Shown here: piece by piece, positions 25,577 to 32,814 of the stretch
Numbering within the stretch: the stretch's first letter is position 1
Layout: each line of letters begins with the position of its first letter
Source of the DNA: Actinokineospora alba
GTDB taxonomy: Bacteria; Actinomycetota; Actinomycetes; Mycobacteriales; Pseudonocardiaceae
Assembly (NCBI RefSeq): GCF_004362515.1
Contig: NZ_SNXU01000001.1
Span: forward strand, 1,550,001 to 1,614,000
Length of the DNA: 64,000 nt
Direction: 5' to 3'
Notes under the pieces: generated by a model
The model's database searches: none
What the model saw: only the letters and a program-made list of their open reading frames with translations
What the model was told of the DNA's origin: nothing
Translations under genes and position numbers: made by a program

Positions 25577-26110
25577 GTGAACCAGCCGAATTTCGGTGGG
25601 GACGGCTACCAGACCGAGCAGGAGATGCGCCGCTGGGCCGCCGCGGTCGAGGAGAAAGCCCAGCGCTACCAGGAGATGCAGGCCGAGGTCGCCCGGGTGT
25701 CGGTGACCGAGTCCTCGCGCGACGACGTCGTCCGGGTGACCGTCGACGCCACCGGCGCGGTGACCGACCTGGTGATCAGCGACAAGCACCGCGACCTGGC
25801 TGGCGCGGAGCTCTCGACCATGGTCGTGACGACCATGCGCCGCGCCCAGTCGAGGATCACCGACCACGTCGCGGAAGTCATGACCCGCACGGTCGGTGAC
25901 GATCAGCAGACGGTGACCGCGGTGGTCGATTCGTATCGGCAGAGATTCCCGGAACCGGAGCCCGAACCTGAGCGTCCGACCGGAAGCGTGGTCGAGGAGA
26001 TGCAACTCGGCGACGTCCCGGAAGACGACCGGCCCCCGACCCGCCGGTCCCGTCCGCGCCCGCCGCAAGACGATGACGACGACTGGGGCGGACCGCCCAT
26101 CCTGACCTGA
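25577..26110 (+). CDS. YbaB/EbfC-family protein of the ESX toxin cassette
   Basis: 177 residues. Residues ~15-120 carry a YbaB/EbfC-like fold: a long helix (EQEMRRWAAAVEEKAQRYQEMQAEVARVSV), two strands (DDVVRVTVDATGAVTDLVI) and a second helix. The tail is acidic and proline-rich. YbaB proteins can bind DNA, but in these cassettes they accompany WXG100-like proteins and effector toxins and their role is unknown. The gene opens the toxin operon and is followed after 14 bases by the ESX target protein. Confidence 0.8.
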   Translation: MNQPNFGGDGYQTEQEMRRWAAAVEEKAQRYQEMQAEVARVSVTESSRDDVVRVTVDATGAVTDLVISDKHRDLAGAELSTMVVTTMRRAQSRITDHVAEVMTRTVGDDQQTVTAVVDSYRQRFPEPEPEPERPTGSVVEEMQLGDVPEDDRPPTRRSRPRPPQDDDDDWGGPPILT

Positions 26111-26124
26111 TCGAAGGAGTCCCG

Positions 26125-26433
26125 GTGCCGAACGGATATGACGTCCTGACCGGTGAGTTAGCCGGTCACGCCGGCAGGCTCGACGCCCTGCAGGACCGCC
26201 TGGACCAGGCGCTGCAGGCGGCGAGTTCGGTGCACATGGGCACCGAGGCCTACGGCGTGATCTGCCAGTTCTTCGTGCCGATCGTGCACGCGGTCAGCGG
26301 CCCGGGGGTCGAGGCGATCCGGCAGGCGGCGGAGTCCGTGACCGACACCTCCCAGGGCATCCGGGACAACACGACGTCCTACGACAACGTCGAGCAGGCC
26401 AACACCAAGCCGTTCGCGGGCGGTGCGCGATGA
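26125..26433 (+). CDS. Small ESX secretion target (EspC/WXG100-like)
   Basis: A 102-residue protein from GTG 26125, preceded by GAAGGAG. It is a two-helix hairpin of the type VII target class: NGYDVLTGELAGHAGRLDALQDRLDQAL ... IRQAAESVTDTSQGIRDNTTSYDNVE. The terminal Y-D-N-V-E resembles the YxxxD/E export signal. It overlaps the toxin start by ATGA, so it is likely co-translated and may pair with the toxin's N-terminal domain for export. Confidence 0.8.
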   Translation: MPNGYDVLTGELAGHAGRLDALQDRLDQALQAASSVHMGTEAYGVICQFFVPIVHAVSGPGVEAIRQAAESVTDTSQGIRDNTTSYDNVEQANTKPFAGGAR

Positions 26434-28283
26434 CCAACCCGCTGATCGCCGAACGCAAGGACTCGACCACCGCCGTCACCGGCATCGGCATCGCCGAGTC
26501 GGCGGTCGACATCTACAACGGTGTGCAGAGCGGCTCGTGGGTCGAGGGCGGCATCGGCGCGCTCGGCGGCGGGCTGGAAGTCCTGTCGCTGGTGATCGAC
26601 CCGATCGGCACGCTCGGCCAGTACGCGGTCTCGTGGGTGATCGAACACGTGGCCCCGCTGCGCGACGCGCTGAACTGGCTGGCCGGGGACGCCGACCAGA
26701 TCGCCGCCTACGCGCAGACGTGGAAGAACGTGTCGCAGGCCGTCGCCGGTGTCGCGGCGGACCATCAGACCGAGGTCACCAACGGCACCGCGGGCTGGGT
26801 GGGCCCCGCGGCCGACGCCTACCGGACCAACGCCGGTCAGCAGAACGAGCACATCACCGCCGCGGGCACGGGCGCGGAGACGATCGGCACGGTCGTCGAG
26901 GTCGTCGGCGTGCTGGTCGGCGTGGTCCGCGGCATCGTCCGCGACCTGGTCGCCGAATGCATCTCGACGCTGCTGATCCGGCTGCCGCAGTGGCTCGCCG
27001 AACTGGGGCTGACCCTGGGTCTGGCCACGCCGCACGTCGCCGCCTCGGTGGCGGCGCTGGTGTCGAAGTGGGTCGGCCGGATCACCGACATCATCGCCAA
27101 GCTGACCCGCTCGGTGGAGAAGCTGCGCCCGATCATGGCCAAGCTCGGCGAGATCTGGGAGGCCATCAAGCGCGGCCTGCAGAAGCTGCGCCCGTCCGGC
27201 GGCACCGCGTCCCCGAACGCGCCCAGCACCGTGCGCTCCGCGACGCCCACGACCACGCCGTCCGGTTCGGCCACCCCGACCACCCCGTCCAGCGCGACTC
27301 CCGGCACGCCGAGCGCCACGACGACACCGTCCGGCTCCGCCACCCCGACGACACCGTCGAGCGCCACCCCAACGACGCCGAGCGCGACGACCACACCGTC
27401 GGGATCGGCCACGCCGACCACGCCGTCGAGCGCCACTCCGGCCACCCCGAGCACCACCACCACTCCCAGCGGTTCGGCGACGCCGACGACACCCGGGACC
27501 GGCAGCCCCACACCGCCGACCCCGCGGACTCCGACGCCCGCGAGCCCCGGCAGCGGCCCGCACTGGCGTGACCAGGTCCGCAGCCAGTTCACCCCCGACG
27601 AGTTCGCCGACTTCGAGCGCGCGATGGACCGGCTCGCCACCGACCCGGTGCCCGGCGGCACCGACGTCCCGGGTTCCGGCGCGCTGACCCCGCACGAGCG
27701 CGACCTGATGGCCCGGGCGATGAACGCCGTCGACATCACGCCGTCGACGACCATGCAGAAGGTCATCCCGGACAACGCCGTGCAGAACTACCTCGACGGC
27801 ACCTGGGGCCCGCAGGTCGGCGGCTTCGTCGCCCGCAACCAGGACGCCGGCGTGCTCAACACCCCGGCTGACCTGATCAACGGCAACCGCCTCGACTACA
27901 CGGGCAGCCCGTACTCGACCAGCCAGCCGAACATCCACGTCATGGAGTTCCCGGCGTCCGACCCGAGCATGTACAGCACCCCGATCGGCGCCCCGCACAC
28001 GCCGGACATCCCCGACGGCTCGCCGCCTGTCGTGCGCGCCCGCGACGAGATGATCGACGCGGTGGAGAACGCCGGCGTCAACCCGACGACCTACCACCCG
28101 GCGACCAACCAGTGGCCGTTCTCCGGCGCGGGCGTCACCGCGCACCCGACCCAGGGTGTGCCGGAGTTCGAGATCCAGGGCCGGATGGACCTGCCGCCGG
28201 GCTCGGCCATCTACCGTTATGACGCCGCGGGCAACAAGGAGCTCGTGGCGACCTTCGACGGAACGGGATGGGTGAGGCCGTGA
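26430..28283 (+). CDS. ESX-exported polymorphic toxin, unrecognised C-terminal domain
   Basis: 617 residues in four parts. Residues ~30-165 are a WXG100/PPE-like helical secretion domain with GWVGPAADAYR (Trp123). Residues ~165-255 are amphipathic helices. Residues ~256-375 are a Ser/Thr/Pro linker with three 23-residue repeats. Residues ~413-617 are a C-terminal module starting at VPGSGALTPHERDLMARA, with GGFVARNQD, RLDYTGSPY, VMEFPAS, PIGAP, WPFSGAG, then PEFEIQ and DLPPGSAIY. I do not recognise this fold. The layout, the overlapping immunity-like gene and the homologous orphan module after it indicate a polymorphic toxin. The target activity is unknown. Confidence 0.8.
   Translation: MTNPLIAERKDSTTAVTGIGIAESAVDIYNGVQSGSWVEGGIGALGGGLEVLSLVIDPIGTLGQYAVSWVIEHVAPLRDALNWLAGDADQIAAYAQTWKNVSQAVAGVAADHQTEVTNGTAGWVGPAADAYRTNAGQQNEHITAAGTGAETIGTVVEVVGVLVGVVRGIVRDLVAECISTLLIRLPQWLAELGLTLGLATPHVAASVAALVSKWVGRITDIIAKLTRSVEKLRPIMAKLGEIWEAIKRGLQKLRPSGGTASPNAPSTVRSATPTTTPSGSATPTTPSSATPGTPSATTTPSGSATPTTPSSATPTTPSATTTPSGSATPTTPSSATPATPSTTTTPSGSATPTTPGTGSPTPPTPRTPTPASPGSGPHWRDQVRSQFTPDEFADFERAMDRLATDPVPGGTDVPGSGALTPHERDLMARAMNAVDITPSTTMQKVIPDNAVQNYLDGTWGPQVGGFVARNQDAGVLNTPADLINGNRLDYTGSPYSTSQPNIHVMEFPASDPSMYSTPIGAPHTPDIPDGSPPVVRARDEMIDAVENAGVNPTTYHPATNQWPFSGAGVTAHPTQGVPEFEIQGRMDLPPGSAIYRYDAAGNKELVATFDGTGWVRP
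27258..27464 (+). repeat. Three tandem 69-bp repeats in the toxin linker
   Basis: Three consecutive 23-codon units cover residues 277-345, each beginning PSGSATPTTPSSATP and ending in Thr-rich sequence. A partial fourth unit follows to about 27495. The protein repeat is nearly exact while codons vary, so it is not a very recent DNA duplication. Confidence 0.8.
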
Positions 28284-28747
28284 GCTACCCGCAGGTCCGA
28301 TCGGGCACCTACGCCGTGATCGGCGGGGTCGCGCGGCCCGGGCTGTACCCGGCCAACTCCGACCACGTGATGCTCAAGTCCACCGAGTCGGACAACCCTG
28401 AGCCGACCCTGTTCGCCTGGAACGAGACGCACAGCGTGTGGTCGGCCAAGGTGCCGGTCGAGCAGTGCGAGCGCGTCTTCTCCGCCCGCTGGTACGGCAT
28501 GTGGCGCGGCCACCGGGTGGCGATCGACGCCCTCTCCGAGGTCGCCGCGGTGACCTACGCCGACAGCAGCGGCGCGTGGGCCGCGGAGAACGGGTTCACC
28601 CAGGTCGACAAGTACGAGTACCAGCGCGAGGTCCCGGCCGCGGAGCTGGTCGACGTGCACGAGGTCCAGACGGACCTGCTGTTCGAGCAGTGGCGGACCC
28701 GGTTCCCGGTGCCGGACGGCGTGGCCATCACGGGCTGGCGGTCATGA
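28280..28747 (+). CDS. Putative immunity protein A (for the ESX toxin)
   Basis: 155 residues from GTG 28280, which overlaps the toxin stop by GTGA. An in-frame ATG at 28268 is possible, but the GTG aligns with the start of the paralogue at 29385. The frame (VSYPQVRSGTYAVIGG ... VPVEQCERVF ... YGMWRGHRVAIDAL ... AENGFTQVDKYEY) contains no signal peptide or membrane segment. The resemblance to the second immunity candidate, plus the strict position after a toxin module, is the basis for the call. I know no named family for it. Confidence 0.65.
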   Translation: MSYPQVRSGTYAVIGGVARPGLYPANSDHVMLKSTESDNPEPTLFAWNETHSVWSAKVPVEQCERVFSARWYGMWRGHRVAIDALSEVAAVTYADSSGAWAAENGFTQVDKYEYQREVPAAELVDVHEVQTDLLFEQWRTRFPVPDGVAITGWRS

Positions 28748-29388
28748 CTGTCCCCGGTTCCGGCACGCTGAGCCCGCAGGAGCGGGTGCTGACCGCGCGC
28801 GTCCACACCATGGTGGGCCTCGCGCCGGACACCGTCATGGTCAAGCCGCTGACGCCGGGTTCGGTCGACCGGTACCTGCGTGGCGAGGTCTCTGCGGGTG
28901 TCGTCGGCGCACGGCCGCCGTTCGACTTCCGGCTGGTCGGCGGCACGGTGGCCCGCCATCAGGACTGCGTGAACCTGCGCTCGCCGGGCGACTTCGTCAA
29001 GGCGTTCCGGCTGGACTACGCGGGCAGCCCGTTCCGCCCGGACCTGGCCGTGCTGCACACGATGGAGTTCCCGGCGCTGTTCCCCGACCACTACGTCGTC
29101 CCGTTCGGCGCTCCTTCCGTGCCGACCGCGGACAAGCGCGCGGTCCGCGAGGCGGCATACGCGATGGTCGACGCGGTGAAGATGGCGGGCGTCGACCCGA
29201 ACACCTACCGCCAGGAGATCGCGCCGTGGCCGTACTCCGGCACGGGCCTGACGGCGGGCGGTGACCTGGCGATGCCGGAATGGTGGAAGCGCCCGGGGAT
29301 CGTGCCGGTGGGCGCGCGGATCGTGGCCAACGGCGCGATCGTCGCGGTGTTCCGCGGAGCGAGCATGGGCTGGGAGGGACAGCGATGA
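28744..29388 (+). CDS. Orphan toxin module (paralogue of the ESX toxin C-terminus)
   Basis: 214 residues starting MTVPGSGTLSPQERVLTAR, the same boundary at which the module begins in the full-length toxin. Shared blocks with that protein include GG(T/F)VAR-QD, RLDY-GSP(F/Y), MEFPA, AGV-P-TY, WP(Y/F)SG-G and a C-terminal strand ending in hydrophobic residues. It has no secretion or linker domain. It overlaps the preceding gene by ATGA and is followed by a second immunity-like gene. It may be a stored variant toxin tip or a still translated standby cassette. Confidence 0.72.
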   Translation: MTVPGSGTLSPQERVLTARVHTMVGLAPDTVMVKPLTPGSVDRYLRGEVSAGVVGARPPFDFRLVGGTVARHQDCVNLRSPGDFVKAFRLDYAGSPFRPDLAVLHTMEFPALFPDHYVVPFGAPSVPTADKRAVREAAYAMVDAVKMAGVDPNTYRQEIAPWPYSGTGLTAGGDLAMPEWWKRPGIVPVGARIVANGAIVAVFRGASMGWEGQR

Positions 29389-29759
29389 CGTTTCAACGAC
29401 CGCGAACCGGTGTCTTCGTGCTGGTAGACGGCTCGGAGCGGGAGGCGGAGTCCTTTCCCGCCAACGGTTTCGTGACCTTGCGTGGCGGCGGATCGGTGCC
29501 GGTAGCCGAGTGCTCCCGGGTCGACGAGGTGACGACCCGAGCCGACTACCGCGGCCACGAGTGCCAGGTCGTCGGCATCAGCGAAGAGGGCTCGGTCGGG
29601 CTGTTCTACCTCGGACCGGACAAGGCGAAGGCGGCCGCGGACGGGTTCGTCCAGGTCGACCCGGGGACGTGGGCGAAGAACGTCAGCGTGCACGAGCTCA
29701 GCCGTTTCCGTGAACACCACGCGGACCTGTTGTACGCGGAGTGGACCGCTCGACGGTGA
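29385..29759 (+). CDS. Putative immunity protein B (paralogue of A)
   Basis: A 124-residue cytoplasmic protein from ATG 29385, overlapping the orphan toxin stop by ATGA. It aligns along its length with candidate A: PRTG(V/T)(F/Y)(V/A), PAN, VPV-EC-RV, GH, GF-QVD and a C-terminal EL...DLL--W--R. It is shorter in the middle by about 20 residues. The order toxin A, immunity A, toxin B, immunity B supports cognate pairing. Confidence 0.65.
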   Translation: MTFQRPRTGVFVLVDGSEREAESFPANGFVTLRGGGSVPVAECSRVDEVTTRADYRGHECQVVGISEEGSVGLFYLGPDKAKAAADGFVQVDPGTWAKNVSVHELSRFREHHADLLYAEWTARR

Positions 29760-30391
29760 AGGTGTCCACAGAGGACGAAGCCATCGCCGAACAGCTCCGC
29801 CTGCGTGATCAGGTCTCCCAGGAAACGCCTGAGGGGTTCGCTCCGAAGACCGCGGCGGGTCTCGACGTGCACTACACCGATCGCGGGACCGCGGCGGTGT
29901 GCGTGCTGGACTTGGCGACGCTTGAGGTCGTCGATCAGGCCGTGGTGACCGGGTCCGTGGATTTCCCTTACATCTCAGGCCTTTTCGCGTTCCGCGAGCT
30001 CCCGCTGCTGCTGCCCGCGCTGGAGAAGCTGTCGGTCACGCCGGACGTGCTGGTCTGCGACGGGCAGGGGATCGCGCATCCGCGACGGTTCGGGTTGGCG
30101 TGTCACGCGGGGGTGTTGACCGGCATTCCGTCCATCGGGGTGAGCAAGAGCGCGAACGGCGGCTGGGAGATGCCCGGCCCGAACCGCGGGGACTGGACGC
30201 GGATCGAGGACGAGCGGAGGCCGATCGGCCGCACGCTGCGGACCCGCGAAGGCGTGAAGCCGGTGTTCCTCTCCATCGGTCACAAGATGGATATCGACAC
30301 CGCGACCGAGCTGGTCCTCACGCTCACCCCGAAGTACCGCCTCCCGGAGACGACACGGCGCGCGGACCGGCTCAGCCGCGGCCTCGATTAG
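29756..30391 (+). CDS. nfi: Endonuclease V
   Basis: A 211-residue DNA-repair nuclease from GTG 29756 (GTGA overlap with the immunity gene; a GTG at 29741 is an alternative). It cleaves 3' to deaminated bases such as inosine. Family motifs are clear: AGLDVHY (first catalytic Asp), DFPYISGLFAFRELP, CDGQGIAHPRRFGLACH (second Asp and DNA contacts), IGVSKS and FLSIGHKMDIDTA near the end. The overlap with the toxin array may only reflect crowded transcription. It ends 4 bp into the convergent DMT gene. Confidence 0.95.
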   Translation: MKVSTEDEAIAEQLRLRDQVSQETPEGFAPKTAAGLDVHYTDRGTAAVCVLDLATLEVVDQAVVTGSVDFPYISGLFAFRELPLLLPALEKLSVTPDVLVCDGQGIAHPRRFGLACHAGVLTGIPSIGVSKSANGGWEMPGPNRGDWTRIEDERRPIGRTLRTREGVKPVFLSIGHKMDIDTATELVLTLTPKYRLPETTRRADRLSRGLD

Positions 30392-31209
30392 CCGCTCGCC
30401 ACCACCACGGCGACCAGCAGCAACGCCATCCCGATACCGGTCGACACCGTGAGCACCTCACCGAGCCAGCCGACCGCGATCACCGTCGCCGTGAGCGGTT
30501 CCACCAGGGTGATCACCGAGGCGGTAGTCGCGTGGACGGTCTTCAAACCCGAGAAGAACAGGGCATACGCCAAGGCTGTGGGCACCGCGCCGAGGAAGCC
30601 GATCAAGCCAAGCGTCTCCGGCGTCACCACCGGGACTACGGCGAACGGCGCGAGGAGGACGGTCCCGACCGCGAGCGCGGCCAGTGTCTCGCCGAGTGAC
30701 CCGCGGCCGAGGATCGTGGCCGCTGCGAAGCCCACGGCGGACAGCAGCGCCAACGCCAGGCCGGTGGGCGACGAACCGGCGGGCCCGCACAAGAACACCA
30801 GTCCGACCAGACCGCTGATCGCGCCCAGGGAACCACGCCTGCTGAGCCAGGAACGCGAGCCCAGCGCGGTCAGTGCGGGTGTCGCGCCGAGTGTCACCGC
30901 CGTCGCGACGGCGACGCCGGACACGCCCACCGCGGCGAAGTACGCCGACTGCGACACGGCCAGGCAGACACCGGTCGCGACCGAGCGCGGGCCCGCGACG
31001 ACCGGCTGCCCGGTGATCAGCTTGCGGGCACCCAGCGCCGACGCGAGGAGCAGTGTGCCGCAGAGGAACCGCCAAAAAGTGACGGCGACGGGACCGAGGT
31101 CGGTGGTCCGGTAGAGGACCGCGGCCGCCGCTCCGCCGGTTCCCCAGGCGATGGCGGCGGTGACGACAAGGGAAAGGCCCTGCCACGTGGGCAGGGTGGT
31201 GCGAGACAT
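30388..31209 (-). CDS. EamA/DMT-superfamily transporter
   Basis: A 273-residue inner-membrane protein from ATG 31209, chosen because CTGGAGAA lies 6 bases upstream (ATG 31212 is also possible). It has about ten hydrophobic segments in two EamA repeats, from LSLVVTAAIAWGTGGAAAAVLY to AVGWLGEVLTVSTGIGMALLLVAVVVASG, with the second repeat marked by GAVPTALAYALFFSGLK. This class exports small metabolites; the substrate is unknown. It converges on endonuclease V with a 4-bp overlap. Confidence 0.88.
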   Translation of the reverse strand: MSRTTLPTWQGLSLVVTAAIAWGTGGAAAAVLYRTTDLGPVAVTFWRFLCGTLLLASALGARKLITGQPVVAGPRSVATGVCLAVSQSAYFAAVGVSGVAVATAVTLGATPALTALGSRSWLSRRGSLGAISGLVGLVFLCGPAGSSPTGLALALLSAVGFAAATILGRGSLGETLAALAVGTVLLAPFAVVPVVTPETLGLIGFLGAVPTALAYALFFSGLKTVHATTASVITLVEPLTATVIAVGWLGEVLTVSTGIGMALLLVAVVVASG

Positions 31210-31353
31210 CATTTTCTCCAGGGAGATCGCTGCCGACACGGGAACCGTGTGCGGGCAGCGACGACCTACCCGGCGTCAGAGGCCAGGTCGGTTGTGGAGA
31301 GCGCCGCCCGCTAGTGGGCGGGCGGAGGAGAAGCGATGTAGTGGCCGTGCACG

Positions 31354-32769
31354 TCAGCTCCTGGCGTGGGCGTCGAGGATGTGGACGATGGCCTCGGTGA
31401 CGCGGACCGCGTGCGCGACCTCGAGGGACTCGTCCGGCACGTGGATGTTGCTGTCCGGCCCGACCGCGCCGGTGATGACGAACTGGGCGTCGGGGTAGCG
31501 CTCGGCCAGCAGACCCATGAACGGAATGGAACCACCCATCCCCATGGTGCGCCACGGGTTTCCGAACACGGTGTCGCTCACGCTGTCCAAAGAGGACCGC
31601 AGCCACGGCGCCAGCGTGGGCGCGTTCCAGCCGCCCGCCGCCTCGAACCGGGTGAGTTCGACCTGCGCGCCGTCGGGAACGTCGGTGGTCAGGATCTTGC
31701 GAACCGCTTCGAGGGACGCGGCGGCGTCGGCCGTGGGCGGCAGGCGGAAGCTCAGGCTGAGGGTGGTGAACGGCCGCAGCACGTTGCCCGCGTCGGCCGG
31801 TTCGGGCATGCCCGACGCGCCGATGATCGACAGGGTGGGACGCCAGCTGCTGTTGAGGAACAGCTCGACCTCGTCGTCGGTGACCGGGCGGACACCGGGC
31901 GCGAACGGGATCGCGGAGAGGACCGAGCCGGGCGCGGACTCGACGGTCGCGCGCAGTTCGGCGAGCCGGTCCTCGGGGATCTCGACGTTCATCTCCGCCA
32001 GCTTGATCTCGCCGGTCGCCGAGTCCTCGATCCGGTCAAGCAGCTGCCGCAGAACACGGAACGAGCTGGTCACGACCCCGCTGACCGTCCCCGAGTGCTG
32101 GCCGACGGTCAGCACCCGCACGGTCGCGGTCACCGACGCGAGGCCGCGCAGGGAGGTGGTCAGCCAGAGGCGGTCGTAGTCCATGCCGCCCGAGTCGAGG
32201 CAGACGACGAGCGACACCGCGCCGAGGCGGTCGTCGAGGTGTTCGAGGTACGCGGGCAGGTCGGGGCTGCCGGACTCCTCGCAGGTCTCCAGCAGCACGA
32301 CGCACCGGCTGTGCGCGCCACCGGCGGAGCGGACGGCCTCGATCGCGGCGGTCGCGGCGTAGCCCGCGTACCCGTCGTCGGAGGCGCCACGGCCGAAGAG
32401 CTTGCCGTCGCGCAGGACGGGCGTCCAGGGGCCGAGGCCCTCGGACCAGCCGCCGACGGGCGGCTGCTTGTCGAGGTGGCCGTAGAGCAGGACGGTGCCG
32501 TTGTCGACCCCGTCGGTCGCCGGGATGTCGACGAAGAGCAGCGGCGTGCGTTCCGGAAGCCGCACGACCTCAATGGTCGCGCCGGGGATGTTGCGTTTCG
32601 CGATCCAGGTCCGCAGGTGCTCGACGGCCGCGTCGAGGTTGCCGTTGGCGGCCCAGGCGTCGTCGAAGGCGGGGGAGAGGGCGGGGATGGTGATGAAGTC
32701 CTGGAGGCTGGGCAGGATCTCTGCGTCCCACAGGGCCCGGACGGTCTGCGCCGCTGCTGTCGTGTCCAC
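31354..32769 (-). CDS. M20-family metallopeptidase (dipeptidase type)
   Basis: A 471-residue zinc peptidase. Metal ligands fall in LLYGHLDKQPP (His and Asp), LFGRGASDDGYAGY (bridging Asp), LLETCEESGSPD (catalytic/ligand Glu) and VCLDSGG. The lid/dimerisation domain holds VTVGQHSGTVSG, and the C-terminal part ends GPDSNIHVPDESLEV. Family enzymes hydrolyse dipeptides or related amides. Cytoplasmic, no signal peptide. It is divergent from or independent of the DMT gene. Confidence 0.92.
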   Translation of the reverse strand: MDTTAAAQTVRALWDAEILPSLQDFITIPALSPAFDDAWAANGNLDAAVEHLRTWIAKRNIPGATIEVVRLPERTPLLFVDIPATDGVDNGTVLLYGHLDKQPPVGGWSEGLGPWTPVLRDGKLFGRGASDDGYAGYAATAAIEAVRSAGGAHSRCVVLLETCEESGSPDLPAYLEHLDDRLGAVSLVVCLDSGGMDYDRLWLTTSLRGLASVTATVRVLTVGQHSGTVSGVVTSSFRVLRQLLDRIEDSATGEIKLAEMNVEIPEDRLAELRATVESAPGSVLSAIPFAPGVRPVTDDEVELFLNSSWRPTLSIIGASGMPEPADAGNVLRPFTTLSLSFRLPPTADAAASLEAVRKILTTDVPDGAQVELTRFEAAGGWNAPTLAPWLRSSLDSVSDTVFGNPWRTMGMGGSIPFMGLLAERYPDAQFVITGAVGPDSNIHVPDESLEVAHAVRVTEAIVHILDAHARS

Positions 32770-32814
32770 GGCCCGATACTGCCACTAGGCGGCACCGGGC
32801 CGTGAACCCGCGTG

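Noticed and set aside
31304..31325. Hairpin CCGCCCGC/GCGGGCGG between the DMT and M20 genes as a terminator
   Set aside because: Only an 8-bp stem with no T-run in very GC-rich DNA; too weak to list.
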